In this document: positions 10,030 through 20,995 of the stretch, piece by piece
Layout: each line of letters opens with the position of its first letter
How positions within the stretch are numbered: the first letter of the stretch is position 1
DNA from: Hyphococcus sp.
GTDB lineage: Bacteria; Pseudomonadota; Alphaproteobacteria; Caulobacterales; Parvularculaceae
Assembly (NCBI GenBank): GCA_021776375.1
Contig: JAJFGA010000043.1
Coordinates: 1 to 64,000 of the forward strand
DNA: 64,000 nt
Reading direction: 5' to 3'
Program-made: the position numbers and the translations under genes
Notes under the pieces: generated by a model
Databases searched by the model: none
The model's input: only the letters and a program-made list of their open reading frames with translations
What the model was told of the DNA's origin: nothing

Positions 10030-10266
10030 ATGTCTGATCTTGCAGAACGCGTTAAGAAAATTGTCGTTGAACATCTCGATGCCGATCCGGCAAAAGTTGA
10101 GCCGAAAGCGAGCTTTATCGATGATCTCGGCGCCGATAGCCTTGATATCGTCGAACTTGTTATGGCGTTCGAAGAAGAGTTTGACGTTGAGATTCCAGAT
10201 GATGCGGCTGAAACCATTCAGTCCGTCGGGGACGCGATCAAGTTCATTGAAGAGCAAAAAAAATAG
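10030..10266 (+). CDS. acpP: Acyl carrier protein
   Basis: [28 protein letters not shown]. Confidence 0.98.
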   Translation: MSDLAERVKKIVVEHLDADPAKVEPKASFIDDLGADSLDIVELVMAFEEEFDVEIPDDAAETIQSVGDAIKFIEEQKK

Positions 10267-10398
10267 TCTGTTTTTTGCGTTTTAACTCGCTCCACATGAA
10301 GGGGCGGGCGCTGCCTTTCGCCGGCACTCGTTTCTAGCAGCATGGTGTGCGCCCCCCGCGTCTGTCGCGAGGGGCGCGCGCATTTGGAGGCTGATAAT

Positions 10399-11685
10399 AT
10401 GCGGCGTGTTGTCGTGACAGGAATGGGCATTGTATCGCCTCTCGGCTTCGGCATCGAAGCGGTGTGGCGGCGGTTGATAGATGGCCAATCCGGCGCCGGG
10501 CGGATTGAAAAATTCGACACCTCGAAAATGGCCTGTCAGATCGCTGCCGAAGTGCCGCGCGCGAATGGGTATGGCGGCGGCGCGGCGGCTGGCGATGCGG
10601 CGTTCAACTCAGATGACTGGGTTGAACCGCGTGAGCAGCGCCGAATGGGCGATTTTATCATCTATGGCATCGCCGCTGCGCAAATGGCCTATGAGGATTC
10701 CGGCCTCGATATAAAAACCGACGAAGAACGCGAACGCATCGGCGTTATGACCGGCTCCGGTATTGGCGGGCTTCAGGGCATAGAATCGGAAGTCCTTGTT
10801 CTCAATGAGAAAGGACCGCGCAGGGTCTCGCCATTTTTTATTACCGGCAATTTGATCAATCTTGTTTCCGGCCAGATTTCTATTCGCCTGGGTCTGAAGG
10901 GCCCCAATCATGCGGTGGTCACAGCTTGCTCATCGGGCGCCCATGCGATTGGCGATGCTGCACGAATGATAGCGCTCGATGACGCCGATGTAATGCTTGC
11001 CGGCGGCGCCGAGGCGACGGTATGCCCGATTGGGATTACCGGCTTTACCGCGTGCCGGGCGCTAACAACTCATTTTAACGACACGCCGGAAAAGGCTTCG
11101 CGACCATATGACAAAGACCGCGACGGCTTTTTAATGGGGGAAGGGTCGGGCTTTCTCGTGCTGGAGGAATTTGAACACGCCAAGGCGCGTGGCGCAAAAA
11201 TCTATGGCGAAGTGATCGGCTACGGCCTGTCTGGCGACGCCTATCATATTACTGCGCCGGCTGAAGATGGCGATGGCGGGTTTCGCTCTATGGGCATGGC
11301 GTTGAAGCGCGCCGGGCTTGAACCGAAAGATATCGATTACGTCAATGCGCATGGCACATCGACGCCGCGCGGGGATGAGATTGAACTTGGCGCCGTGGAA
11401 CGTCTGTTCGGTGATGCAGCCGGGGGGATGGTGATGTCATCGACGAAATCCTCCATCGGTCATCTTCTCGGCGCAGCCGGTGCGGTGGAGGCGATTTTCT
11501 GTCTATTGGCGATGCGCGATGGGGTCGCGCCGCCGACCATCAACCTCGATAATCCGTCCGTTGAGACCCCGATAAACCTTGCCGCCAATAAGGCTGTGGA
11601 AAAACAGATTAATGTAGTGCTTTCAAATTCCTTTGGTTTTGGCGGCACCAACGCTTCTCTGGTGATGCGCCGGATAGACGGGTAA
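10399..11685 (+). CDS. fabF: Beta-ketoacyl-ACP synthase II
   Basis: MRRVVVTGMGIVSPLG; VVTACSSGAHAIGDA; NSFGFGGTNASLV. Start chosen at ATG 10399 downstream of GGAGG. Confidence 0.96.
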   Translation: MRRVVVTGMGIVSPLGFGIEAVWRRLIDGQSGAGRIEKFDTSKMACQIAAEVPRANGYGGGAAAGDAAFNSDDWVEPREQRRMGDFIIYGIAAAQMAYEDSGLDIKTDEERERIGVMTGSGIGGLQGIESEVLVLNEKGPRRVSPFFITGNLINLVSGQISIRLGLKGPNHAVVTACSSGAHAIGDAARMIALDDADVMLAGGAEATVCPIGITGFTACRALTTHFNDTPEKASRPYDKDRDGFLMGEGSGFLVLEEFEHAKARGAKIYGEVIGYGLSGDAYHITAPAEDGDGGFRSMGMALKRAGLEPKDIDYVNAHGTSTPRGDEIELGAVERLFGDAAGGMVMSSTKSSIGHLLGAAGAVEAIFCLLAMRDGVAPPTINLDNPSVETPINLAANKAVEKQINVVLSNSFGFGGTNASLVMRRIDG

Positions 11686-11730
11686 GCTGTTTGCCGAGCG
11701 AGGCGTCCTCGCAAACGGGCTGGAGGCAAG

Positions 11731-12768
11731 ATGCGGGCGAAAGACGAATTAGATCCAACAACGGAGCGGCGGCGCGGTGGCGTCAGGTCGTTTTTGTTTC
11801 TATTGGCCGGGCTCGGACTTCTGGCGAGCGCTGTGCTTGGCGTCGGCGGATATCTCGGCTACCGCGAAGCAAAAAGCCCCGGTCCCGCGGTCACGGCGAC
11901 GATAGTGCTTTTAGAACCTGGTAGCGCGGTGTCGACTATCGCCTACAAACTTCAAGACGCCGGGGTTATTCGCAATGCTGAATTTTTTACCGCTGTAGTC
12001 CGCATGCGCAGAGCGCAGAGTGGTCTGAAGGCCGGCGAATATGAAGTCCCCGCACGTGCGAGCCTTATGGACATCATCGACCTGTTGATCGAAGGCAAAA
12101 GTATTCTGCATTATTTCACCGCTCCGGAAGGCCTGACGTCGGCGCAAATTTTGCGGTTGATTGCAGCGGACCAAACACTCGTCACCGAAATCACGCTTGA
12201 GCCGCCGGAAGGCGAATTGCTGCCCGAGACCTATGCGTTTACGCGCGGCGAGACGCGGGACGAAATCATCCGCCGGATGATGAAATCGCAAGATGCGTTG
12301 ATCGATGAGATCTGGGATGGGCGGGCGATGGAGTTGCCATTTTCAACACCGGCCGAGGCGATTATTCTTGCGTCGATTGTTGAAAAAGAAACAGGCGTTG
12401 CTGATGAACGCACGCGAATTGCTGCGGTCTTTGTCAATCGTTTGAAGCGCAATATGCGCCTTGAGTCCGATCCGACGATTATTTATGGGCTGACAAAGGG
12501 GGAACCGCTGGGCAGAGGGTTGCGCCAAAGCGAGCTGCGCAGACATACGCCTTTCAACACCTATGTCATAAGGGGGCTGCCGCCGACACCGATTGGCAAT
12601 CCCGGCCGCGCGGCGATTGAAGCGGTTCTGCATCCCGCGGAGACCAATGAATTGTTCTTTGTTGCCGATGGCTCTGGTGGACATGTCTTCTCGTCAACCA
12701 ATCGCGAGCATGAACGCAATGTCGCGCAATGGCGACGCGTTGAACGCGAACGCCGCCAGGGCGGATAA
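11731..12768 (+). CDS. mltG: Endolytic murein transglycosylase MltG
   Basis: IILASIVEKETG, RLKRNMRLESDPTIIYG, NTYVIRGLPPTPIGNPG. Confidence 0.95.
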   Translation: MRAKDELDPTTERRRGGVRSFLFLLAGLGLLASAVLGVGGYLGYREAKSPGPAVTATIVLLEPGSAVSTIAYKLQDAGVIRNAEFFTAVVRMRRAQSGLKAGEYEVPARASLMDIIDLLIEGKSILHYFTAPEGLTSAQILRLIAADQTLVTEITLEPPEGELLPETYAFTRGETRDEIIRRMMKSQDALIDEIWDGRAMELPFSTPAEAIILASIVEKETGVADERTRIAAVFVNRLKRNMRLESDPTIIYGLTKGEPLGRGLRQSELRRHTPFNTYVIRGLPPTPIGNPGRAAIEAVLHPAETNELFFVADGSGGHVFSSTNREHERNVAQWRRVERERRQGG

Positions 12769-12777
12769 GGGCGGCTA

Positions 12778-13668
12778 GTGGCATTTCCGATTTCTTCGAT
12801 GACCGGGTTTGCGCGCTGTGACGGCGCGTATGAACAATGGCGCTGGACGTGGGAAATAAAAAGCGTCAACGGCCGCGGTCTCGAAATACGGGTGCGAATG
12901 CCGCAAGGGTTTGATGATGTTGAGCCAGATTTGCGCGGCCTGACGCGAGCGCGCCTCAATCGCGGCTCGGTCAATATCAATTTGACGCTGCAATCGGAAA
13001 CGGCTGATGCGCGCTACCGTATCAACCAGGTAGTGCTTGATGATGTCTTGTCGATGATCAAGCAAATCAGCGCTGATGTTCAATGCGACCCACCCCGCGC
13101 CGAGGCCATTCTCGCTTTGCGCGGCGTGATTGAAGCGGCGGACGAAGTGCAAAGTGAAGCCGCGCGCAAGGAGCTTATCAAGGCGCTGTTGGTGAGTTTT
13201 AAAAAGGCGGTTGACGGTCTTGTCGCAGCGCGCGCCAGCGAAGGCGCGGCTATGGGTGCGGTTTTGTCGGGTTTATTCGATGAGGCCGAGCGACTAACGA
13301 AGGCCGCAGCCGCCCTTGGCGCCGCCGCGCCTGAAGCTTTACGGGCCAAGCTCCACGCGCAAATCAGCGAGCTTCTTGTCGGATCGCAAATCCCTGAAGA
13401 TCGCCTTGCGCAGGAAGCGGCGCTGCTGGCCGTTAAAGCCGATATTCGAGAAGAGCTTGACCGGCTGCATTCTCATATCGCCGCAGGACGCGCACTGCTT
13501 GGCGAGCGCGGGCCGGTAGGGCGCCAGCTTGATTTCCTGACCCAGGAGTTTAACCGTGAGGCGAATACCTTGTGCTCTAAAGCGCATGATATGACCCTGA
13601 AACGTATCGGCCTCGACCTCAAGAAAACCATCGATCAACTCCGCGAACAGGTGCAGAATATTGAATAG
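12778..13668 (+). CDS. YicC family protein
   Basis: SSMTGFARCDG start and C-terminal GRQLDFLTQEFNREANTLCSKAHD; GTG start. Confidence 0.93.
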   Translation: MAFPISSMTGFARCDGAYEQWRWTWEIKSVNGRGLEIRVRMPQGFDDVEPDLRGLTRARLNRGSVNINLTLQSETADARYRINQVVLDDVLSMIKQISADVQCDPPRAEAILALRGVIEAADEVQSEAARKELIKALLVSFKKAVDGLVAARASEGAAMGAVLSGLFDEAERLTKAAAALGAAAPEALRAKLHAQISELLVGSQIPEDRLAQEAALLAVKADIREELDRLHSHIAAGRALLGERGPVGRQLDFLTQEFNREANTLCSKAHDMTLKRIGLDLKKTIDQLREQVQNIE

Positions 13669-13677
13669 AGAAATGCG

Positions 13678-14322
13678 ATGATCGGCGGTGATCTGAAAGT
13701 TGCCCGCAGGGGCCTGATGTTTATTTTGTCGAGCCCGTCCGGCGCCGGCAAGACGACGCTGGCTGGCCGCATCCTTGGAAAAGAAGACCAGATGGTGTTG
13801 TCAGTATCGGTGACAACACGAGAGCGGCGGGCCGGCGAGGTTCACGGCAAGGATTATTACTTCGTATCGGAAGAAGAATTCTTCCGCATGCGCGACCATG
13901 GCGAGTTGCTCGAATGGGCAAATGTCTTTGGCAATTTCTACGGTACGCCGCGCTCGCTGGTTGAAGATACGCTGCGTCAGGGTAGGGACGTTCTGTTTGA
14001 TATCGACTGGCAGGGCGCGCAACAGCTTGATGAAGTTGCGGGCGAAGATGTCGTAAAAGTCTTTATTCTGCCGCCATCGCGCAAGGAACTGGAAGCGCGA
14101 CTTCGCAGGCGCGCGCAAGACTCAGAAGAGGTTGTCCAGAAACGGATGGCGAAAGCGGATGCGGAAATGTCGCATTGGGCTGAATATGACTATGTCATCG
14201 TCAACTATCAGCTCGACGAATCCGAGGAGCTGTTACGGTCAATCCTGTTTGGCGAACGTTTGAAGCGTCGCCGACAAATTGGCCTGGCCTCGATTGTCAA
14301 AGAGATGACCGGCGACGGTTAA
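13678..14322 (+). CDS. gmk: Guanylate kinase
   Basis: LSSPSGAGKTTLAGR; VSVTTRERRAGEVHGKDYYFVS. Confidence 0.96.
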   Translation: MIGGDLKVARRGLMFILSSPSGAGKTTLAGRILGKEDQMVLSVSVTTRERRAGEVHGKDYYFVSEEEFFRMRDHGELLEWANVFGNFYGTPRSLVEDTLRQGRDVLFDIDWQGAQQLDEVAGEDVVKVFILPPSRKELEARLRRRAQDSEEVVQKRMAKADAEMSHWAEYDYVIVNYQLDESEELLRSILFGERLKRRRQIGLASIVKEMTGDG

Positions 14323-14378
14323 GCGCGGCGGCGCGTCGCTTAGTGTTTTGAATATTCTACCGACCAAGGCGTGGCCAA

Positions 14379-14488
14379 TCCTTCCCGGCGCCGTTCTTCG
14401 AACGGCTCCTCAGGATGAGGTTTTTATCTTTTGCTACTATCACAACCTCATCCTGAGGAGCGAACCGATAGGTTCGCGTCGCGAAGGA
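14379..14488. repeat. Palindromic dispersed repeat, copy 1 (CTCCTCAGGATGAGG...CCTCATCCTGAGGAG)
   Basis: Long imperfect inverted repeat between convergent gmk and greA; core shared with 33469-33590. Confidence 0.85.
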
Positions 14489-14526
14489 CGAGGCGTGTTG
14501 TGATTTAAAGTATGGTCAAGATGCGC

Positions 14527-15000
14527 TTAGCGGAACACTACTTTCGCAATTTCGAAAGTGCGCGCGCCGCCTGGTGCGACGACTTCCACGCTTTCGCCTT
14601 TGGCTTTACCGATGACGGCTCTGGCGATCGGCGAGGAGACTGATATTTTCCGCTCTTTTACATCGGCCTCAAGATCACCGACAATTTGCCAGACTTTTTT
14701 GTCTTCGGTGTCTTCATCAATCAACGTGACTGTGGCGCCAAACTTGACGGTATTGCCCGTCAGTTTCGTCACATCGATAACCTCGGCGCGGGTGAATTTG
14801 TCTTCGAGGTCGAGAATCTGACCTTCAATCCAGCCCTGACGGTCTTTTGCGGTGTGATATTCTGCATTCTCAGACAGGTCGCCATGGGCGCGCGCTTCGG
14901 CGATCGCCTGGATGACGGCGGGCCGGTCTTCATTCTTGAGTTTTTTCAGATCCGATTCCAGTTGTTTATAACCGTCTATCGTCATCGGGAACTTATCCAT
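14527..15000 (-). CDS. greA: Transcription elongation factor GreA
   Basis: [55 protein letters not shown]. Confidence 0.97.
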   Translation of the reverse strand: MDKFPMTIDGYKQLESDLKKLKNEDRPAVIQAIAEARAHGDLSENAEYHTAKDRQGWIEGQILDLEDKFTRAEVIDVTKLTGNTVKFGATVTLIDEDTEDKKVWQIVGDLEADVKERKISVSSPIARAVIGKAKGESVEVVAPGGARTFEIAKVVFR

Positions 15001-15267
15001 GTCGTGCGCTTTCTATTCTGTCCGAGCCTTGCGTCTGAAATTTGGCGCCTGAAATTTGAGTGAAAAAAATAGCGCGGCCGGGCTGGCAAGCCGCGACCGT
15101 CGCTTCAGGCAGGGGTTATAATAATAGCGGGCGGCGTCAATTTCAAGACCGGAGCGTGAAAGTTTGGCCTTTTGAAAGCGTAAAATTCTTTGAAAACAGT
15201 ACATTAAGACCCATAAGCAATGTGGTCCGCTAGGCTCGCAATGTCCTTTGGGTCGTTTCGAGGGCGG

Positions 15268-18200
15268 CTATTTTGCAAAATAGGACTGCAAGGACGCGAC
15301 CTCTACGCCGCCGGCGCGCAGCGCTTCAATGGCCTGAACGGCTGCGCGCGCGCCTGCCGCGGTGGTGATGCAGGGTATTTTCTGCGCCAGCGCAGTGATC
15401 CGGATTGAGCGCGAGTCCTTGACCGCCTGGGCCCCCTCCGTGGTGTTGAAGATCAGATCCACCGCGCCGTTCTTCAACGTGTCGACAATATGCGGGCGGC
15501 CTTCGAGCACCTTATTGACGCGCTCAACGTCAAGCCCTTGCGCGCGGAGGTAGTCGGCGGTCCCACCCGTGGCGATGATGGTAAAGCCCATATCCAGGAG
15601 CCGGCTGGCGGCGCCGGCCATTTCCGGCTTGTCGTCGTCTTTCAATGAGATAAAGACGCAGCCCGTCTCCGGCATGCGCGCGCCGACCCCGATCAGGCTT
15701 TTTGCGCGCGCCTTGGCGAAATTCACATCGATCCCCATGACCTCGCCAGTGGAGCGCATTTCCGGGCCAAGCACGGTGTCGACGCCGGGAAAACGCGAGA
15801 ATGGAAACACCACCTCTTTAACTGACATGTGAGACAACACTGGCGCCGCCAGCCCAAGCGTGGAGATTTTTTCGCCCGCCATCACCTTTGCTGCGATACG
15901 TGCAATCGGCAGGCCGGTGGCTTTTGCAACAAATGGCGCCGTGCGCGATGCGCGCGGGTTTACTTCCAGAAGGAAAATGACGCCGTCTTTAATCGCATAC
16001 TGAACATTCATCAGGCCAATAACGCCAAGCGCCAGGCCGAGTTGGCTGGTCTGGCTTTCAAGTTCCGCAATCACTTCCGCGGGTAGCGTATAAGGCGGCA
16101 GGGAGCAGGCGCTATCGCCGGAGTGTACGCCAGCTTCCTCGATATGTTCCATGATCGCCGCGATGAATACCTCTTCGCCATCACAGATCGCATCGACATC
16201 GACCTCGACAGCGTTCTGCAGATATTGATCGAGCAGAAGCGGCTCGTCTTCGGTTATTTCAATCTGCGCGGTCGCAAGATATTGCTTGAGGCCGGCGTCG
16301 TCATGAACGATTTCCATCGCCCGCCCGCCGAGCACATAGGATGGGCGCGTCACCAGCGGGTAGCCAACCTGTTCGGCGATTTGGGCGGCTTCCTCGCGCG
16401 ATGCGGCGGTCGCGTTTTTAGGCTGCAACAGGCCCAGCTGCATCACCAGCTTTTGAAAGCGCTTACGGTCTTCTGCAAGGTCGATGGAATCGTAGGGCGT
16501 GCCGAGGATCGGGACGCCCTCGCGTTCAAGCGTTTCGGCTAGCTTGAGCGGCGTTTGGCCGCCATATTGGACGATGACGCCAAGCAACGCGCCAGAGGCT
16601 TTTTCCTTCTCAATGATCTCCAGAACGTCTTCCGCGGTCAGGGGTTCAAAATAAAGCCGGTCCGAAGTGTCGTAATCAGTTGAGACGGTTTCCGGATTGC
16701 AATTGACCATAATCGATTCAACGCCGATATCGGCGAGCGCAAAAGCTGCATGACAACAACAATAGTCAAACTCTATGCCCTGGCCGATCCGGTTCGGACC
16801 GCCGCCAAGGATGATCACCTTTTTGCGGTCGCTGGGACGTGACTCACAGACTGCGGCGTCATTGAAGGTTGGTTCGTATGCAGAATACATATAAGGCGTC
16901 TTTGCTGCAAATTCCGCCGCACAACTGTCGATACGTTTATAGATCGGCCGCACGCCGCGCGCATGGCGCAAAGTGCGCACATCTTTCTCAGCACCGCCGC
17001 AAAGCTGGGCGAGACGTTTGTCGGAAAAGCCCATCGATTTAAGCATCCGCAACCGCCGAGGGTTATCCGGGAGGCCGTCGCGGGCGACAGTTTTTTCCGC
17101 GACAACAATCTCGTCGATGCGGTCGAGGATCCACGGATCATAGCGCGTGATGGCGCGCACCTGTTCAATCGGCAGCCCGTGACGCAGCGCCTCGGCGGCA
17201 ACCCGCAACCGGTCCGGCGTTGGCGCCGCCAGCGCCGCACGAAAGGCGTTGACGTCGTCGCCTTCGTCGAGGCCGGGAACATCAATCGGATCAAGCCCGC
17301 AAAGCCCGGTTTCCAGCGACCGCAACGCTTTTTGCAGCGATTCATGAAACGTCCGGCCAATCGCCATAGCTTCGCCAACCGATTTCATCGCCGTTGAGAG
17401 CATGGCCTCGGCGCCGGGAAATTTCTCAAACGCAAAGCGAGGTATTTTGGTGACGACATAGTCGATGCTCGGCTCGAACGAGGCCGGTGTTGCGCCGGTA
17501 ATGTCGTTGTCCAGTTCGTCGAGCGTGTAGCCGATGGCGAGCTTTGCCGCGATTCTGGCAATCGGAAAGCCGGTCGCCTTTGACGCCAGCGCCGATGAGC
17601 GCGACACGCGCGGGTTCATTTCAATGACGACAAGGCGGCCCGTGTCCGGGTTGATTGCGAATTGAACATTGGAGCCGCCGGTCTCCACCCCGATCTCGCG
17701 CATCACCGCGATCGAGGCGTTGCGCATGATCTGCAGTTCCTTATCCGTCAGCGTCAGCGCCGGAGCGATGGTAATGGAATCGCCGGTGTGAACGCCCATG
17801 GGATCGACGTTTTCAATCGAGCAGACGATGATGCAATTATCCGCCTTGTCGCGGACAACCTCCATCTCAAATTCTTTCCAGCCGATCAGGCTTTCATCGA
17901 TCAACACCTGTCCAACCGGGGAGGCGTCAATGCCCGAACGCACGAAGTGTTCAAACTCTTCGCGATTGTAAGCAACGCCGCCGCCGGCGCCGCCAAGCGT
18001 AAAGGCCGGGCGGATAATCACCGGCAGGCCGATGTCATCTATAGAGCGAAGCGCAGCAGCGACGCCGGCGGCGCGGTCATAGCCGATGGTGTCGCCGCTC
18101 TCATCATTGATCGGGGGCGAGGCGGCGATAACCGAGCGCGGATTTTCAAGGCCGATCTTTTCCATCGCCGCGCGGAATTTTTTACGGTCTTCTGCTTTTT

Positions 18201-18570
18201 CGATTACTTCGGCGCGCGCGCCGATCATTTCAACGCCGTATTTCTCCAACACGCCGGTACGCTCAAGATCAAGGGCGCAATTGAGCGCCGTCTGTCCGCC
18301 CATGGTCGGCAACACCGCATCGGGGCGTTCGCGCGCAATCACCATTTCGACAAATTCCGGCGTTACCGGCTCGATATAGGTGGCGTCGGCAAGCTCCGGA
18401 TCGGTCATGATGGTCGCCGGATTGGAATTCACCAAGATCACCCGGTAGCCTTCTTCTTTCAGCGCCTTAACCGCCTGCACGCCGGAATAGTCGAATTCGC
18501 AAGCCTGACCGATGACGATAGGCCCGGCGCCGATAATTAAAATTGAAGCTATGTCACTGCGTTTCGGCAT
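15268..18570 (-). CDS. carB: Carbamoyl-phosphate synthase large subunit
   Basis: [30 protein letters not shown]; full length 1100 aa. Confidence 0.98.
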   Translation of the reverse strand: MPKRSDIASILIIGAGPIVIGQACEFDYSGVQAVKALKEEGYRVILVNSNPATIMTDPELADATYIEPVTPEFVEMVIARERPDAVLPTMGGQTALNCALDLERTGVLEKYGVEMIGARAEVIEKAEDRKKFRAAMEKIGLENPRSVIAASPPINDESGDTIGYDRAAGVAAALRSIDDIGLPVIIRPAFTLGGAGGGVAYNREEFEHFVRSGIDASPVGQVLIDESLIGWKEFEMEVVRDKADNCIIVCSIENVDPMGVHTGDSITIAPALTLTDKELQIMRNASIAVMREIGVETGGSNVQFAINPDTGRLVVIEMNPRVSRSSALASKATGFPIARIAAKLAIGYTLDELDNDITGATPASFEPSIDYVVTKIPRFAFEKFPGAEAMLSTAMKSVGEAMAIGRTFHESLQKALRSLETGLCGLDPIDVPGLDEGDDVNAFRAALAAPTPDRLRVAAEALRHGLPIEQVRAITRYDPWILDRIDEIVVAEKTVARDGLPDNPRRLRMLKSMGFSDKRLAQLCGGAEKDVRTLRHARGVRPIYKRIDSCAAEFAAKTPYMYSAYEPTFNDAAVCESRPSDRKKVIILGGGPNRIGQGIEFDYCCCHAAFALADIGVESIMVNCNPETVSTDYDTSDRLYFEPLTAEDVLEIIEKEKASGALLGVIVQYGGQTPLKLAETLEREGVPILGTPYDSIDLAEDRKRFQKLVMQLGLLQPKNATAASREEAAQIAEQVGYPLVTRPSYVLGGRAMEIVHDDAGLKQYLATAQIEITEDEPLLLDQYLQNAVEVDVDAICDGEEVFIAAIMEHIEEAGVHSGDSACSLPPYTLPAEVIAELESQTSQLGLALGVIGLMNVQYAIKDGVIFLLEVNPRASRTAPFVAKATGLPIARIAAKVMAGEKISTLGLAAPVLSHMSVKEVVFPFSRFPGVDTVLGPEMRSTGEVMGIDVNFAKARAKSLIGVGARMPETGCVFISLKDDDKPEMAGAASRLLDMGFTIIATGGTADYLRAQGLDVERVNKVLEGRPHIVDTLKNGAVDLIFNTTEGAQAVKDSRSIRITALAQKIPCITTAAGARAAVQAIEALRAGGVEVASLQSYFAK

Positions 18571-18796
18571 GTTTACTCGCGCGCAAGTCCGTTCCCGTGA
18601 TGAAGGCCGGCGGGCGGCCTTGCATTACGGGGTGCGGAATCAGATGTCGGTTAAAGCGGTGTTTTATGGGATGCGGGGCAAAAGGGAAAGCCGCTGAAGC
18701 CGTGAAAGTTGCTTTTTGGCGCCAGAAATCCTTAAACAAATAGTTGTATTTGAACGTCATAAAACACTCAGACCAGCAGCCTAGGGGAGTTTTGAT

Positions 18797-20137
18797 TTGG
18801 CGTATGGCGAAAAATGCGGTTCTTTAGCAATTGTTGCAGGCGCAGGGATCGGCGGCCTGGCGGCTGCGGCGGCTTTAGCGCCCCGGTTTGACCGGGTTGT
18901 CATATTAGAAAAAGACCGACAGTTAGGCGACTGCGTCCGCAGGGGGGCGGGTCAAGGCGCCCATATCCACACCTTGCTTCACGGCGGGGAGCTAGGGCTA
19001 GAGCGGCTGATGCCGGGCTTACGCAACGCATTTTTGAGCGCCGGAGCGGTCGAAATAGACGTTGGCAAGAATTTCCATGTTTATGATTTTGACAGCTGGT
19101 ATGTCAGCAGGCCGCTCGGCTTTTCTACTTTGCAGATGAGCCGCCCGGCTTACGAAGCTGTTATTCGCAAACGGGTTTTGGATTTTGGTAATGTGTCGAT
19201 CCAAACCGGGGCGTGCATGACCGGATTATCCATTGAAAAGGGTTGCGTGCGCGGCGTGCGCATATCGGAGGGTTCCGGCGAGCGGGAGCTGATTGCTGAT
19301 TTCGTAGTCGACGCGCGCGGTCGCGGGGGCGCCTTGCCGAGAGACCTCGCCAAAAACGGCTTTGGCGAAACGCCTGAATCGGTGATCGGCATTGCAATGT
19401 CTTATGTGAGTGGTCGTTTCAAGCGAAAAGCGACAGCGAACGAAGAAGCCGAAGCGATGATGATTCGCCCGAGGCTTCCGGACCGGCGCTACGGGCTTGT
19501 CTGTCCGACTGAGAATGATGAGTGTGTCATTTCCCTCGGCGGTCGTGGCGATATTGTACCGCCAACGGATCTTGATGGCTTTTTTGACTATGCTCGCATG
19601 CTGGGGGCGCCTGAATTTTATGAGTTTATTGAGGGTGCTGAGCTGATAGGCGAGTTACGCAGCTATAAAAAACCCACATCTAACTGGCGCCACTACGATA
19701 AAATGCCGTCCTTTCCAATAGGGTTGGCGCCGCTCGGTGATACGATTACGAGTGTCAATCCGGCTTTCGGTCAGGGAATGTCGGCTGCGGTATTTCACGC
19801 ACTCAGCCTTGCATCCGCTCTGGACAAGCACGGGCTCAACAATAGTGATTTGCATCAAGACTATCTTGAAGCTGCAATGAACACGAGCGCCGGTGCATGG
19901 TATCTTGCCGCTTTTGCTGATTTGGAATTTCCTGAAGTTACGGGTGAGCGGCCGGAGAATTTCGATCAGATCAGAGCCTTTTCAAGAGGCCTTAAACTTC
20001 TAAGCGATGATGATCCGGAAATTCACCGCCTGGGTGTTGAAATTGCGCATATGATGCATCCGGCGGAGCTTTTGCAAAGCGAAGAAATCATTGGGCGCGT
20101 CATGAAGAAATTGTTCGAAGCCCAATCAGCGGCTTAA
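18797..20137 (+). CDS. FAD-dependent oxidoreductase/monooxygenase-like protein
   Basis: VAGAGIGGLAAAAALAPRFDRVVILEKD dinucleotide-binding fold; TTG start. Confidence 0.75.
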   Translation: MAYGEKCGSLAIVAGAGIGGLAAAAALAPRFDRVVILEKDRQLGDCVRRGAGQGAHIHTLLHGGELGLERLMPGLRNAFLSAGAVEIDVGKNFHVYDFDSWYVSRPLGFSTLQMSRPAYEAVIRKRVLDFGNVSIQTGACMTGLSIEKGCVRGVRISEGSGERELIADFVVDARGRGGALPRDLAKNGFGETPESVIGIAMSYVSGRFKRKATANEEAEAMMIRPRLPDRRYGLVCPTENDECVISLGGRGDIVPPTDLDGFFDYARMLGAPEFYEFIEGAELIGELRSYKKPTSNWRHYDKMPSFPIGLAPLGDTITSVNPAFGQGMSAAVFHALSLASALDKHGLNNSDLHQDYLEAAMNTSAGAWYLAAFADLEFPEVTGERPENFDQIRAFSRGLKLLSDDDPEIHRLGVEIAHMMHPAELLQSEEIIGRVMKKLFEAQSAA

Positions 20138-20171
20138 TTTGGGCGTAGCTTAAATTTTCCGAACTTTTCAT

Positions 20172-20217
20172 TTGACATGATACCAAAAGGTTCCTTATAA
20201 CGTGAAACCATAAGGTT
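20172..20217 (+). promoter_or_regulatory. Predicted sigma70-type promoter with two ArsR-family operator-like sites
   Basis: TTGACA (20172-20177), 17-bp spacer, TTATAA (20195-20200); ACCAAAAGGTT at 20182-20192 and ACCATAAGGTT at 20207-20217. Confidence 0.6.
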
Positions 20218-20224
20218 TTATGTT

Positions 20225-20548
20225 ATGAACGAATCTGCACCCGCCCAACCCGTCTTCAGAGCGCTCGCCGACCCGACCCGGCGCGAGATCATATCGATGC
20301 TCGCCGCCGGCGCGCGGCCTGTCGGCGATATTGCCGCTGCGTTCGAGATTACCCGTCCGGCGATCGCAAAGCATTTGCGCATTCTAGAAGAAGGCGGATT
20401 GGTCAGTGTTGAAGTAAAAGGCCGTGAGCGGATCAACCGGCTCAACCCGCAAGCTCTAAAAACCGCTTCGGACTGGCTCAACTATTTTGAGGCTTTCTGG
20501 GATGAACGCCTTGCTAAACTCAAAACTGTCGTGGAGGACAAAAAATGA
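20225..20548 (+). CDS. ArsR-family transcriptional regulator
   Basis: FRALADPTRREIISMLAAGARPVGDIAAAFEITRPAIAKHLRILEEGGLV. Confidence 0.93.
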   Translation: MNESAPAQPVFRALADPTRREIISMLAAGARPVGDIAAAFEITRPAIAKHLRILEEGGLVSVEVKGRERINRLNPQALKTASDWLNYFEAFWDERLAKLKTVVEDKK

Positions 20549-20967
20549 GTGGAATGAAAATCGTAAAGACATTGTTTTTGAAGGCGCCGCAGGAACATGT
20601 GTGGAAATTTCTGACCGACCCGGACCGACTTGCGGAATGGTTTCACCGCGGCGGCGGCGACCTTACTGAGGGCGGCGATTATGTTTTGCAAACCAACTCA
20701 TATGGCAAAGAGGGCGAAAAGATTTGCTGGGGAAAGGTGCTGGAAATGAAAAAGCCCGAACGGCTCGTACACACATTCACGCATAATTTTCTACAAAATG
20801 TCGAAACAACCTGCACCTGGACGTTGGAGAAAGTCATGGGCGGCACGATTTTAACGCTCGTCCATGAGGGTTGGGACAAGGTCGAGGACGACGCATTCGC
20901 CATGGCCGCAAACCATGACACTGGCTGGGATGAGCATTTTGCACGGCTGCGCAAGGTTGTAAGCTGA
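20545..20967 (+). CDS. SRPBCC (AHSA1-like) domain protein
   Basis: VKTLFLKAPQEHVWKFLTDPDRLAEWF; ATGA overlap with ArsR gene. Confidence 0.88.
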   Translation: MSGMKIVKTLFLKAPQEHVWKFLTDPDRLAEWFHRGGGDLTEGGDYVLQTNSYGKEGEKICWGKVLEMKKPERLVHTFTHNFLQNVETTCTWTLEKVMGGTILTLVHEGWDKVEDDAFAMAANHDTGWDEHFARLRKVVS

Positions 20968-20995
20968 ACCGTCCGCTCACAAGAGGAGATATCAC

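Noticed and set aside
17662-18540. 292-aa plus-strand ORF antisense to carB
   Set aside because: Opposite strand of a conserved full-length carB; composition typical of GC-rich shadow ORFs.
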